From contig JAKCWW010002681.1 in NCBI GenBank assembly GCA_026260175.1, forward strand, positions 6,237-44,499: a stretch of 38,263 nt of DNA. Reading direction: 5' to 3'. This document shows positions 1-12,200 of the stretch, in pieces. Position 1 is the first letter of the stretch. Every line of letters begins with the position of its first letter. The notes beneath the pieces were generated by a model. That model had not been told where the DNA came from and ran no database searches. It saw only the letters and a program-made list of their open reading frames with translations. The stretch comes from Reticulitermes lucifugus (taxonomy: Eukaryota > Arthropoda > Insecta > Blattodea > Rhinotermitidae). The position numbers and the translations under genes were made by a program.

Positions 1-122
1 CGGGAAAGAGACCCGGTACCCATTGTGTAGGAGGCTGAGTGGGCCCCAGGGCCGGTCTGGACGTCAGCGAAAAATCTCGCCTGCACCGGGATTCCATCCC
101 CGGACCCTCCAGCACGTGTATT
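1..122 (-). mobile_element. tRNA-derived SINE, cut by the window edge
   Basis: Read on the - strand it holds a B-box-like GGATGGAATCC (89-99) followed by a GC-rich body (GTCCAGACCGGCCCTGGGG, CCCACTCAGCCTCCTA) shared with the SINE copies at 482-779 and 25272-25562. The rest lies before the window. It is visibly more GC-rich and less decayed-looking than its surroundings. Confidence 0.7.
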
Positions 123-481
123 ACCAATTTATTGCCAACACACATGCAGTTAATATGGCATAGTGTACGCACGTGGGGACCATTTTGACATCTTTAACAT
201 ACGCGTGTAAAAACAGTATGCTTCATCTGCTAATCGTATAAGATATGTAATCATATACCATTAGTTTTTACGTTTCATAATGCGTAATTAGCTTTGTAAT
301 AGAACGTCTGACTGTGCAGCGGGAAGTACTTTATCGTCCATGCTTTTTCATTCGCACGAAAACAATGCGTATGCTGACAGATATGTGAGTAAGCTGGTAC
401 ATCAGTGCAGGGAGAGCGAACGCAGATAATTAGATAATCTAATTTAACCTGAAATACATTTACCGTTTTATGTATGATATT

Positions 482-779
482 ATTGGAGCCGGAATAACGT
501 AGTCTGTATAGTGACTAGGCTATGGGATGGACGATCAAGGAATCGAGATTCGATTCGCGGCAGGGGCAGGGGATTTATTTCTACGCCAAAGGGTCCTGAC
601 CGGCTGTGGAATCCACCCAGCCTCCTATTCAGTGGTTACCGGGGGCTCTTTTCCCAGGAGTAAAGCGGCCTGGGCATGTTGGTTGACCACTGACCTCCTT
701 CTAGTCGCAAGGTTAAGAAAAATGGAGCTGTATCTCCACCCCCGCATGTTCTTTCATGGCTTGAACAGGGATAGCTTTG
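482..779 (+). mobile_element. Full-length tRNA-derived SINE with 11-bp target duplication
   Basis: The 11-bp repeat TGTATGATATT flanks it exactly (471-481 and 780-790). The head has a tRNA-like segment ending in a degenerate B box (GATTCGATTCGC). The body carries the family signatures CCACCCAGCCTCCTATTCAG, AGTAAAGCGGCCTGGGCATG and TGACCTCCTTCTAG. The long open frame across it is accidental. It is the same family as 25272-25562 (-). Confidence 0.82.
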
Positions 780-1186
780 TGTATGATATTCTTCTTATTA
801 TTATTATTATTAGTTTTAAATTATTAACCTTATCTCTTGTTATACTGCATGAAGTCTCTGTCCATCAGTCAGTTTGTGTTGCTTAATTCGAAGGCACAAT
901 GATCCATCGTTTTAGCCAGGGTTGATTTTTGAAATGTAGTTGGCACTTTGTTATTGCAGTACCTTGAATTAGACCACTTTTTTTTCCCAGGCCTGTCACT
1001 TCACTGTTTTATGTACACATCTGAGTGACGCAAGACGCGTTCCTAACTCCACTCCATGACTTAGTTTCTGCGTGACATTTGAGGTGTCTATGGTAGTGAG
1101 TATGAAGAATACTGCCCTATGGGGTACGCTGTATATTCTGGTATAAATGTACCGACGTATTCGAAGGAACTTGTCTTTATCTTAAG
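780..1186. other. Non-coding, upstream intron or intergenic
   Basis: AT-rich sequence with a short TTA trinucleotide run near 795-812. Nothing else is recognisable. Confidence 0.6.
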
Positions 1187-1335
1187 GGTCGAAGGAAGAA
1201 TATAGATGTGACAGGTTCCTCCGAAACGTTGGTGAATATGTACCAGAATACAGGGGTCGCATTCGAGAAGACAGTGTTTTTCGAAATGCCTGTAATTGTG
1301 TACAGCAACATTAAATACCTAAAAGCGAATTCTGT
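1187..1335 (+). repeat. Dispersed insect repeat end with hairpin plus GAAAC motif
   Basis: TTCCTCCGAAACGTTGGT and the following stretch translate to SSETLV...YQ, a peptide-like signature that recurs in many insect genomes as part of a retroelement-linked repeat (recognised from memory, family not settled). The stem GAAGGAA (1191-1197) can pair with TTCCTCC (1216-1222), directly before GAAAC (1223-1227). The same layout occurs near 35425 and 36887. Confidence 0.5.
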
Positions 1336-1984
1336 GTGTATGATGATGACATTTTTATTGTCATTTATAAATGATGCTCAAGCAAGATAATTTAATATGA
1401 GGCAACTATTATCTGAGCCTGTACTGTGAAGGGTTTTTATTTTGTTTTAACGCGGGCGTGAGCGCATTAGAAAGGGTGGCCGCATCGGGCTTAATTCAGC
1501 AACGATGTCTTCCTTCCGATCTACAGTGAGCAGTCCCGCTATAAAGCAACAGTGTGTACGTTTCTGGTTGCAATGATCGAACTTTCTTAACCATCAGGTC
1601 TACTACTTACCTTAATAAGTACGTATCTAAGAATCCTGTAGAACGAGAACAGAGAGGTTCGAATCGGGGTGTTGCGCCATAAAAAAGAAGAGGGATTTAT
1701 ATAACACGTTGTTTCGCAATAATTGCCACTTCCAAATTTGATGAATCAGAAAGGCGTTTGCCAAGTTTAAACAGCAGTTCCGGAGCACGCTGTCTGCTAG
1801 TGATGTTACATAACAGAACACTTTCATTGCCAGATACATTTGCCTGCAAGGTTAAAAACTGTGGGGACCATGTGGTGTGAAGATGTGCACGTGTAGTTTA
1901 CTTGAGGTCACATTACCTGTCAGTGGCTTTTTGCTTGATTTTGTTTTACCCTTGCTGTTGCTTAGAAACAGCTCATTCTTTAAA
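1336..1984. other. Non-coding, nothing recognised
   Basis: No convincing exon, RNA gene or repeat. The open frame on the - strand at 1627-1839 has no recognisable product. Confidence 0.5.
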
Positions 1985-1989
1985 AAAGG

Positions 1990-2130
1990 TGAGGCGTTAA
2001 CTGAATGAAGCAGAGCGTCTTTTAAGAGCTGATAGTCGCTTAGCTAGTGAAGAAATTTCCTAGTTTTTTCGTGACAGCCAGCAGCTCATCACCGTGTTCA
2101 TAAAGCTCACCACTGGATCTTATCCTGTGG
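1990..2130 (+). repeat. Dispersed insect repeat, first of three copies
   Basis: Shares the order of short blocks TAACTnnATGnAGCnGAG, AGTCAAGAAATTYCC, then AAAGSTTCATCACC-like sequence with copies at about 28930-29060 and 29650-29790. The translated consensus (SRNS...FMEPEGS type) is common in insect genomes and usually linked to non-LTR elements. The copies are diverged; the family is recalled from memory. Confidence 0.45.
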
Positions 2131-2409
2131 TAGATGAATCCACTGTACCTGTCATATCATATTTCTTTTAGATTTGTGTTTAACCTGCGTTCACAACCTG
2201 GCCTATGCAGCACACCCCATTTAAACTTTTGATTTGGGGACCGAATTTCACGAAACATGGCAGGGAGGGTACTGGAGCTGGTCTGTTACTTAATAAATGA
2301 TAAAGATGTGAAAATTCAGGTTGTATCATTTTGTTTATTTAAAGTGGGCATGGGAAATATGAATTCCAGTATGAACATGTTTACTCGCATTACTTCAGCT
2401 ACAGTAAGA

Positions 2410-2570
2410 CAATAAATAAATAAATAAATGTAATTGGCTAAAGTGGCTGGAGCATGAAGTTAAGCATTCACCTCCTTCTAGTGTTAAGGTTAAGAATGAG
2501 TGTAGGTATGCTTCTATTCCCCCTGTATGCCTCCATAGCGTGGACATGGAAAACGTTACCTTACTTTAAC
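2410..2570 (+). mobile_element. 5'-truncated SINE 3' end after an AATA microsatellite
   Basis: About five AAAT units (2411-2430) are followed by GGCTGGAGCATGAAGTTAAG, CACCTCCTTCTAGTGTTAAG and GTTAAGAATGAG, and by a tail ending GTTACCTTACTTTA. The order matches the 3' half of the SINE family at 482-779 and 25272-25562. Confidence 0.6.
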
Positions 2571-2984
2571 AGGGGCCTGTTTTGAGGATTCTGAGCCAGT
2601 CAGATTGAGAGACCCCACTGCGGTTACATTGATGTGTGTGTGTGCTCGCGCGTGCGTTCGTGAACGTGTAATAAGTATGATTCCGCATTCTGAAGCCCCA
2701 TACAGGAAAGGGAGAGAGGTAGTGGCTGGCTCTTGAAAGGTTGCAAGAAAAGGCTAATGAAAACCAAAGCAAAATGACAATCCAGTCAGAATTTGTTCTA
2801 ACCTCCTGGTTGAAAACCAGGATGTTCCCATGGTAACTAACACAAGGTGCAATTTGTAATAATTTAGGTCTTTTGCAGCGTGATTGTTTTGTAGAAAGTA
2901 TAGATATAGAATTGCCCTGCTTGTTTGCTGAACACACAGCAATGTAATTCTCTAGTCTTGGAAGCCGACTTCGTATAATCTAGT

Positions 2985-3520
2985 TTCTTGTGTTGTTTTC
3001 CCATCTGTAGTGTGCTACAGTTCCTCCTATTGTTTTGCTGTCTTTTTTGTGCTACAGTTTCTCCTGTTGTTTTCCTGTCTGTTGTGTGCTACAGTTCATC
3101 CTGTTTTTTTCCTGTCTGTAGTGTGCTACAGTTTCTCCTGTTGATTTCCTGTCTGTTATGTGCTACAGTTTCTCATGTTGTTTGGTGTCTTTTTTTGTGC
3201 TACAGTTTCTCCCATTATTTTCCTGTCTGTAGTGTGCTACAGCTCCTGTTTTTTTCCTGTTTGTAGTCTGCTGCAGTTTCTCCTGTTGTTTTCCTATCTC
3301 TTGTGTGCTATATTTCTTACTGTTGTTTCCTGTAAGTAGTATGCTATAGTTCCTGTCATGTGCTACAGTTCCTACTGTTGTTTTCCTGTTTTGTTTTCTA
3401 CATTTCCTCCTGTTGGTTTCCTGTCTGTAGTGTGCTACAGCTACTTCTGTTGCTTTCCTGTCCATAGTGTGCTGTAGGTCCTCCTGTTGTTTACCTGTCT
3501 GTAGTGTGCTAGTGTGGTAC
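2985..3520. repeat. 37-bp minisatellite, about 14 copies
   Basis: The unit is approximately CCTGTCTGTAGTGTGCTACA followed by GTTTCTCCTGTTGTTTT. CCTGTCT starts recur at 3074, 3111, 3148, 3184 and 3222, so the period is 36-38. Copies diverge by substitutions and small indels. Because 37 is not a multiple of three, long frames open on both strands (2988-3266 +, 3163-3534 -), but these are by-products. Confidence 0.9.
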
Positions 3521-3539
3521 AGTAGATATTTCACTTGAG

Positions 3540-4440
3540 TTAACTTTTAAGTGTTAGTCATAATTGTTACACACTTCTTTTGCTGTTCATAAAAAACAGG
3601 AATGCTAAATACTTTGCAGTAACATATGTTGCATATGTAGTATTTCTGTGATATGTCATTTGACTAAGCAAGTTAGCTCAATTATTAATCCTTCTAATTG
3701 TTTTTTGTGGGGTGCCCATTTAGAAACATGGTTGGTACACTGGAGTTTTTTCATGTTTTCCTCGTGTTTCTCCAGGCAAACTTTGGGATACTACCCTGAA
3801 ATAGTACATGTGAACTTCTTAATCCATTTAAATACATTGCATTTGATCATTTTGTCTTATCTTTTGATGCTAAATAATCACTGCGTTCGATACAGCACGT
3901 TAAATAACCGACTATCCATTCATCAGTCCATGCATTATGTTTATAAAAAAAGCCCTGTGACATAAATGTGCTTTGAAACATATTCTATCATGCATAACTA
4001 AGTTCATTGTTTACATATATCTGTAATTCTGTGTTTGCATTGCCAGTTAGACTTCTATATAAATGTTAATTGATCTACAGTTCATAGGAAATGCACCAGA
4101 ATGTTCTAGTTTGACAGATACAGAGTTTCTGTATTTGCTGTGACGCATTTCACACAAGAGTTATGAGCATGACGCAGAAATCTGATCAGCAGAAACTGAA
4201 TTTGAATCTTAAAATCCTTGTTCAGCTTTTTATGAGATGTGGTGATTTGCCAAATCAAGATCTATCCTAATCATAATTTTGAAATAAGGTCATGGACCTT
4301 GTCCAATTGTTTGTTTTGTCTGGTTTATTAATGTGATATGCAAAATGGATATTTTGAATGAAGGAGATATTGTCACAAAATAAGCTCTTATGTGGTTAGT
4401 TGGTAAAAAGTGTATAAGAAATATGTCCTTGTATCCTGAA
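3540..4440. other. Non-coding, nothing recognised
   Basis: AT-rich sequence upstream of the first lipin exon in the window. No feature can be supported. Confidence 0.5.
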
Positions 4441-4442
4441 GT

Positions 4443-4508
4443 CAGTGGTCTACAAATTTTCCAAAAGTTAGGCTCCACCTCAAGGTGCCTGGGATTTGTG
4501 CACCCCTA
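4443..4508. mobile_element. 66-bp hAT-like MITE with 8-bp target duplication
   Basis: The ends read CAGTGGTCTACAAAT and, on the other strand, TAGGGGTGCACAAAT. This resembles hAT (Charlie-type) termini and matches 11 of 15 positions. The flanks are CCTGAAGT (4435-4442) and CCTGAAAT (4509-4516), an 8-bp duplication with one mismatch, as expected for hAT. A relative with the same terminus is at 37692-37853. Confidence 0.68.
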
Positions 4509-4516
4509 CCTGAAAT

Positions 4517-5275
4517 GATTAATTGAATAATTGATATGAATAGTACCTTAACATGGTACAGTTCGTGCTTTGTTTTGTTGCATAGTTCCTGTGAAGACTA
4601 TATAAGACACTTACTATACTGTAGAATGAATTTCTGTGTTGCCCATCTTATTCTTCCAACAAGTGTTTCACTGCTGTTTACATATTATCACCAGTGTTGT
4701 TGTTGCTTAATCTTTAAAAAAGAGGTGAATTTCTGGAAAGCCAGAACTCGTGGACATGAAGATAGCAGTGAAAAAGTTGTCGGAAGGTTCATGGCAGTGA
4801 CATCAGTATATATGGGGTGGAAAAACTTAACTTTGGTTTGCTAAGGGCCTCAGTCTTTACGGGAATGATGTGGAAAAATAGTTACTGTATTGTCCGTATT
4901 GAGGATTTAGTAAACCACTTCAAGATGCTGAATATGGCCTTTAAATGCACTTTGTGGCAGGCCTTCATACTTGCATAAGCATGTTGACTGTGAAATGTAG
5001 GAAGTCACTGTTACACGTACATCATAAATTGCTACTTTTTGTGCCAGTAATGTTTTGCTCAAGTTGAATGACTGAATTGTGTGGTATGAGGCATGCATAG
5101 TCTTGGATTGCTTGAACACTGGATTGTGGGTATGAATGTTTGTTCTTGTTGTTCTTTGTTATGCTCTGAGGGTCCTAGTCCTTTTGCCAGGGAGTGCAAT
5201 TACTTGTCTTATTAAGGATTTAGGATGTCTAAAGTAAAACAGACCATAGGATAAGTGTTCTTTATTTTTTGGCAG
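4517..5275. other. Intron upstream of exon A
   Basis: No recognisable element. It ends with the polypyrimidine tract and GGCAG acceptor of lipin exon A. The preceding coding exon, expected to encode the FHVRFGK...SREKV part of N-LIP, was looked for upstream in the window and not found. Confidence 0.75.
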
Positions 5276-6241
5276 GTTGACATCGAGATCAATGGTGAGC
5301 CACTTGATATTCACATGAAACTTGGAGATTCAGGCGAGGCATTCTTTGTGGAGGAAGTAACTCCTAGTGAACTGGGAGATGATGAAATCATCCCTCCACA
5401 CCTTGCCTGCTCTCCTATCCCTGATGATGCTTTCCTGTCCCATTTCCATGATACGGGAACCACTATTACTGAGATTCCTGATAATACTCAGATAAATGTA
5501 GACTTGCATGAGAAGTATGTGGGTATTACACACACCTGTGAACAAAGCAGATACGAAAGAGTTCAACATGAAGAATCAAATACTGATAAACTGTCAAAGG
5601 ATTCTAGTCAAGTACAGAATGAAGTATCTAGTCAGGGTAGCTGTGCAGAGAGTTCAGTAACCAAAGAATATGTGGATTTTCAGAAGCCTGTTACAATAAA
5701 TGCTGGTGCCTCTGTACCCAAAACATTCTGTGCAGAAACTCTTAATAATGATGGTGATAAATCAGAGAAAGTTCGTCGTATCAGCATTGTTGCAGCTGAT
5801 TTTCGTCCAATCTCATTAATTGTGGAAGATGATGTTCTTGCCATAAGAAGTAATGAAGGTTTATTGGTGGAAGATTCATTCGATGTACAGAATGTCATGG
5901 AAGGATGTAGTTCATGTCAGGAACAGGGCTCAAGACTTGGCCTGGTGGGAAAGGATTCAGGAAAAGATAGTTCAGTACCTGGTAGTGAAGACCTGAAACC
6001 CAGTTCTGGAGGGAAAAGAAAGCGCCGCAGGAAGTCGCTCATGAAGAAGAAGGGCACAGCACAGAGGAAAAATGGATTGGGGTCAAACAATCAGATTGAA
6101 CAGTTGGAGGTGAATGATACCAGTGGACTGGGGAAGGCTTCAGTTGAAATGCAGCAGGGTGGGATGGATGATTCATCTGAAGGCATATACCAGGTTGAGG
6201 ATCATAACATTCAGACTGATGATGGATCATCTTCACAAGAG
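5276..6241 (+). CDS. Lpin: Lipin exon A: C-terminal half of N-LIP plus polybasic NLS
   Basis: 322 codons, phase 0 at both ends, bounded by ...TTTTTTGGCAG and GTATGT. It opens with [18 protein letters not shown], which in other lipins directly follows the SREKV end of the preceding exon, so the true start codon is upstream of the window. The glycine of [10 protein letters not shown] corresponds to the conserved N-LIP glycine whose mutation in mouse lipin-1 (fld2j) abolishes function. After an acidic linker, residues 247-253 of the exon (6014-6034) read KRKRRRK and are followed by MKKK. This is the lipin polybasic stretch that serves as NLS and binds phosphatidic acid. The rest is Ser/Asp/Glu/Gln-rich and poorly conserved. 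Confidence 0.96.
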
Positions 6242-9200
6242 GTATGTAGCTTTCCTTTCCATGTGAATATCTTAGCCAGAATAGTATAAAGGAATGGCAT
6301 ATCTGCACACTGGCCATGAATAATAGTTATTTTGATGAACTGGTCAATAATTCTGTGATATCCTACAGATCAGAGTACTGTAAATATTGGTGTAGGCCTG
6401 TTAAGCAGGACATACTGCTGTATCTTCATATCCAATGTTAATTTGAATTTTTGTGTAAAACTGTGTTATTGAAATTGCAGAGCATAAGTCCTGTTCAGTT
6501 TCCAACATAATCTTCTCTTCCCTCTTGCCTGCCATGTGTGTACCAAATTTTGTAAACATTTTAGGATTTTCTTTATGGTATGTTCTATCAACTGCAGTTT
6601 GTTATTCATCGATTGATTAATATTTGTCTTTGAAAGTGAAACATCCGTTGCTGAGAATAGCATGATATCAGATGAGAGCAAGTAATGCAAGTAATGTGGG
6701 TGTAGGAATGTCATATCCTTTTTCTTTCAAGTTAATAAGGGCATCAAAATGTAAAGAATAAATTCATTGCTACAATTACGTCTAAAAAATGTGACTTCAT
6801 TACATGATTTTAACGCTGCTACTGATGCTCCAGGAATGTTAAAACTGAATGGGAACATTAATAAACTTGAGAATATGTTTGGAAGACTTGCCAACCTCAG
6901 GAAGAAAAACCTTTTAACACCAAGTGAGTGCATATTGTATGTGATATGTGGTGGTCAGTGTTGAAAGGAATTAATTTAAAGCAGATTACTTTACTGAGAT
7001 ATTGTTTGTTTCAGCAATTCAAGGCAATTTAGATCTGTACAACGCATGGAAGACATAGTAATATCCTGTTTACCTATGTTAATTTCATCTGTTTTTTCAT
7101 TACATTAGAATACACAAAGTTGTGAGAGATGTTGATTGTGACTTTGAATGTTCCTGACAGTTTTTATGATATTCCTCAGTCCCTCCAGGCATTATCAGGC
7201 CAATAGCCAAGACCATTTCCTTCCACAACGCTTTCAGTTCAGGATTAACGAATGGTACCATGGTCTGGCACGGTGTAATCTTGGCAATTGAAAAGTTTCA
7301 TGAAATGAATGAAATGATCTACAAGGTTGACCAAGTGTTGTTGCTTGCACCTGTGAATAACTGATCATTGCTCTGAAACTGTTTCCCTGCAGCTGATATG
7401 GCAGGTGGACAAATCAAAATTATTTATCCAGATGATCCTAATGCATTGCCTTCTTTAACTAAACAATTAGCCATCCAACATTCTTGTTTAAGATTGTTTC
7501 ATATGGATTATAACACCATGCATTCTTGTAGGCAGTTAAATTTCAGAGGAACTGCTGTGTGTCAGCTCAGTAGACCACAATCTTAAATTTTTGCCTCCAT
7601 GAATATCTCAACTAATTGACCATTTATCAAACACTGATATCAGAACCCAAAAGTTTAACATAGCTGATGCCAAATTGAAATACAATTGTAATTAATGCCA
7701 TGGACCAGAGTCTGTGAGTATGATATCTGCTAGGTACTATGTTGGTCAATAAATTCTCTGTTTTTTTGAGGGCCCAAAAGAGTGTACATTTGTCAGAACA
7801 CGATTTTATATAATCAAGAAAATGTATGGTACAAATAACATAAAGTTCATCTGCATGTAATTTGGGTGATGGAATATGTGTAATGATAGACTGACAGGTG
7901 GACTTGATCTGTCCTGTGTGTGTTCTGTTTTGTATATAAGACAGATGCCTTTATGAGCATGAAATTTATCTCTCATGCTATGGGAAGAACATGGGTTGAA
8001 GGTATCTGAGGGAACAGGGTGCTGAGTAAAATATTTGGTCCTAAGAGGGAGGAAGGAGCAGGAGGGTGGAGAAAATTCCATAATGAGAACCTTTATAATT
8101 TGTACTCTTCACCAGTACTATTAGGGTGATCAAGTGAAGGAGAATGAATTAGGTGGGCCACATAGCATGTATGGGAGAGATGAGAAATGCATACAGCATT
8201 TTTGTCAGTTACCTCTAGAGGAAGCAACTGCTTCAAGGACCAAGGTTTGAAGGGGCAATAATATTAAAATGGATCTTAAGGAAAGGTTATGGGATGATAT
8301 GGACTGGTTTTGTTTGGCTGATAACAGGGACCAGTGGAGGTTCATTATGGACTTCATAATTAACCTTCATGTCATGTAACACAAATTTGGAGCTTGTCAA
8401 GAAGGTCTTTGATACACTGAGTCAGTTAGACAAAAGCCCTTGCCAGTCATGCTTTGATGGTATTGTTTCTGCTAAACGTGACATTGTGGTGTTTGATATG
8501 TTTTAGCTACCATGCAGTCACTTGGGTGGCATCATGATAAATGACACAGAGGGTACTGTGTACACTTCTGCTGTAGCTTGTGAATCCTGTTCAAAGACCC
8601 CATTGGCAATCAGTCTTGGAACTGCCATGGTTGCAAGCACAGTATCTGGCGACGCCAATATGCCATTGGACACTGACAGTGAGCTGGCCAGGATACAGCA
8701 TGCTTCTACTGAGGCTGATTTCCACTTCTTCAGTGACACAGAGGCTACTCCTGGCTGTGGGTGAGTTTTCTTAAGTGTGTGATGCACTAATTCTTAAAAT
8801 ATTGGGTTTGGTGTTGTGCAGCTTCTCATATGTGAAGCACATTGGTTTGTTAAAGCTGAAGCACACATTATCTGTATCTTTTATTTATTGTTTCCTTGGT
8901 TTTCTTAAGTAAAAGAAACTACGCTTATGTGTGTATGTGTGTTTGCTTTTGAATCAGATGGCTGATTTTCAAGAAAGTTGATTATGTGCAGTTGGCAACT
9001 TTCCCTTCAGCCTCATTCCTTTTATCTTCCTGCACTTACTACTAACAGTATTGCAGACATACACACTTGTGAGGTGGGGGGGCAACATCAAGTACCACTT
9101 TATCAAAGGTGTTGTATGTATGATAGTAGATGTTCGAAATATATGCAACTTTTGTTAAGGCATTCGTAACATGAGACACAAGACAGAATGTAGAACAACA

Positions 9201-12200
9201 GAATGAAAGCTGTATGAAGTCAATACTCAGTGAACCATTTGTTGTATCCACGTCCACTGACCAATTTGTAGTGAGGTTCTACCATTTTTTGGATAGTGGA
9301 TACAGGTACCCAATCCTGGTACAACTGCCTAAGCAAGGGCAGTGGCCAATGTCCCTGACTCCTAATGCATAGCTGAGTCCAACATGGACTCTCTTAGTAC
9401 TTGGAAATGAAGAGTGACAAGGGGGATTTGTGATGGGATGGGGGTTATACCAGCAGATCACTGTCCTTTCACTAATTTCTTTCTTGCAAATTATAATTCT
9501 TGCTCTGGTGTTACTTCACTGGAAGGCCTCGAGAGATGCTTACTAAAGTAAAGGTAGATGTCAACATCCTGTTTAGTACAGATTGTTTACTTGCTAGGCC
9601 ACTGGGAAAGGGACACCAGTTACAAAAGAGTTACAAAACAACGTATTTCTTGCCACAATTACAATTTAAAAGCTTTTTTTAATTTAATACAATACTAAAA
9701 TACAACACCTAATACTGCATGTTGGAGCAAGGTGTATGTTTGGAATGGAGGTAGCTTATAACCAAATGTGCAAATTCTCTTGACCTTTTGTACATAAACA
9801 AAAAAAAATTACAGTAGTGGGGACTGTGAAACGTTTAGGTTATGTAGTAATTTTTAACAACATACCTGCCACGTTCATGTGTTTGTGCATTGCAGTTTTG
9901 CATGCTTGTGGGCAGTTATTTCTGGTAACATTTCAACATTGCAGTGTAAGTCTTGCTCTTGTGCAGGGACACAAGAGTAATACAGAACTGTACATATCTG
10001 TCCATCTGGGCTGAAGCAGTTAATGACTTCCAGGGGTTCTCCAACCAGCAGGACAAATTAAGGAACATTGTCATGTTAGCCTGTAAAGTTTAAGGGGAAG
10101 AATTTGTGGATTTGGAGGAGACTGTTATTCAGGAAGCTTTTGACTCTTATGCTGCTGAATTAACTGAGGAGGACCTTGGACAGCTGATAGTGCTCACTGA
10201 ACCAGAGGATGAACATTCTGACACTGTTGTGGAGGGGCTTCACCTGACCTCTATGGCACTGAAGAAAGGCCGGCAGATGGCTAAGTCAAATATTTCTTCG
10301 AGGTAGACTTTTATGGATAGGTGCCTGAAATTCAGGCATGAGAAGAAGGCTGTCTTGGCACCATACAAGGAGATGTATAAAGACATGCAGCATGCATAAG
10401 AAAGCACAGCGATTGATGATCACCTGCTTCACTAAGTCTTCTCTCTTCCTTCACCATGTATTCTGCATCATTGTACCAAGAACACTGTCATCATCCCCTG
10501 AACACCAAGACTACTGTTTTCATGTTCATTAATCTTTAATTGTACATATTAATTACCATACTTCATGTGTCTTTGGTTCTTCTAACCCCATTTTTCACGC
10601 AGGACTTAACTTTGAAAATTCTGGTTTTATCATTTGTGGGTGTTATCTTCTTGTAGTACTGTGGTTGGGTGTCATACATTTATCTTCTTGTAGTAGTGTG
10701 GTCAGATGTGATACATGGATTTTGTTTTCTGTGGTGATCAGCTTGATTAAGATAATTATTCAACAATAGTATTTCGTGAAATTACTTCCGTTTTAGTGCT
10801 AATAGGAGTAGAAGCTGATGTGTCTGTAACACTGCCCACCTCCACACACGCACGCACGTGTAAGACATTCCTTGTTTAATGCTTTAGTCTACTTTTAGTG
10901 CACATACTCAGAAGTGTCTGAAGTTTTTTATTACTTCAGGATGAATTGCTTTGATAGAAGCATTGTTTAGAAAGCTGAATGCATATAGTGAACCTAGAAG
11001 GAAGTATACATTAATAATAGTACAATATAGTGATTTATTTATGCACATAATTTCCAACTAGTATAGATATTTACAAGGTGGCATGTTAAATTTGGTCATC
11101 ATAACCTTGGCATTCCACACTGTCTCCATGGTTCATTAGCAACTGCTGTCATAGAGAAGACTAAATGTCTATGGTGTGTGGCTGGTATGTTGTTTTAGAT
11201 TCTACAAAAAGTTATGTCAACAGTAGTTGTATATTTTTTATTATTTTGTATTAATACATTATTGTTGGTACCAAGACCATTGTACAGTAAACCACAAATC
11301 AAGCTGGACTGTGTCATTAAGCTGTATTACAGCTCCCACATCAATTTTTATGGAAGTCTCTTCAGTGGTTCTTAGTTGTGATTGATAGGCTTTCCACGGT
11401 CTTCTGAATGAGCTTAGACAGAACACAGGTGGAGGTGTCTCTAGTAGCACAACATTTGTACCAGGTTTAAATAAATTGAATTTTTCTTCTGGGGTAAAAG
11501 TCTCCATGTACCCAGTGTTAAGAGTTAATGGTATGTGGAGCTTTACCTCCAAACCATGTCCACCCCTTACAGATCTTCAGTCATGGTGCTGAATACAGGT
11601 AATTTTACTGTGATCATATTTAACATTGCTTGAATGAAGACATTGAGGGAATATCATATCATTTGTAATAATAATTTTCAGGGGGAGGGGGAGAGGAATG
11701 TACAGATTTTCTGTGTCATGATATAAACACTTCCAAATTTTATGTTGGGGAAGAACAGTTTCTTCTGGTGTATCTAAAAGATTAGTTTTGAAGGCAGGCA
11801 TGTTGCTGGTTTTTGAATTATATTGTACATGGAAGATATAGCATGTTTGGGTCCGGTATAGTGAAGATTGATAAAGTATTTGATAGCTATTCAGGATCAT
11901 AGAAAATCACTTAAGACAATTTTGTTCTTTTATTTACTTAGTAAATATGAATTTAATGTTATCTAAAGTAAATGATTTGATGACAGTTTTGAAACTCTTC
12001 ATGGTTATCACTTTAAAAGTGTGAGATTAATGATTGTATCATGAGGAAAGCTGAAGATATGTGTCAAATGTGTGATTTTAGTTACAAGGTGCATATAATT
12101 AATAACAAACTGAAGACACTATTGCATGTGTTAGGTCTTGTGTGAAGGATATTTGCATTATCTCACTGCTGTATTTCATTATTTTATGAATCGTGTAAGT

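Noticed and set aside
527..886. 119-codon open frame
   Set aside because: It lies largely across the full-length SINE; similar bodies occur in other copies with stops.
2988..3534. Two repeat-rich proteins on opposite strands, or a CRISPR-like array
   Set aside because: The region is a contiguous 37-bp tandem repeat with no unique spacers; the frames are a by-product.
1..5275. Lipin promoter or first coding exon
   Set aside because: No sequence encoding the N-terminal lipin residues (FHVRFGK...SREKV) or a convincing promoter was found; this stretch is most likely intron.
6767..6964. Possible extra lipin exon (frame with [15 protein letters not shown] before a GTGAGT)
   Set aside because: No lipin counterpart, no in-phase acceptor (a stop lies just upstream in frame), and exons A and B already join perfectly.
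7398..7586. Open frame after a CAG in intron 1
   Set aside because: No recognisable product and no donor that keeps phase.
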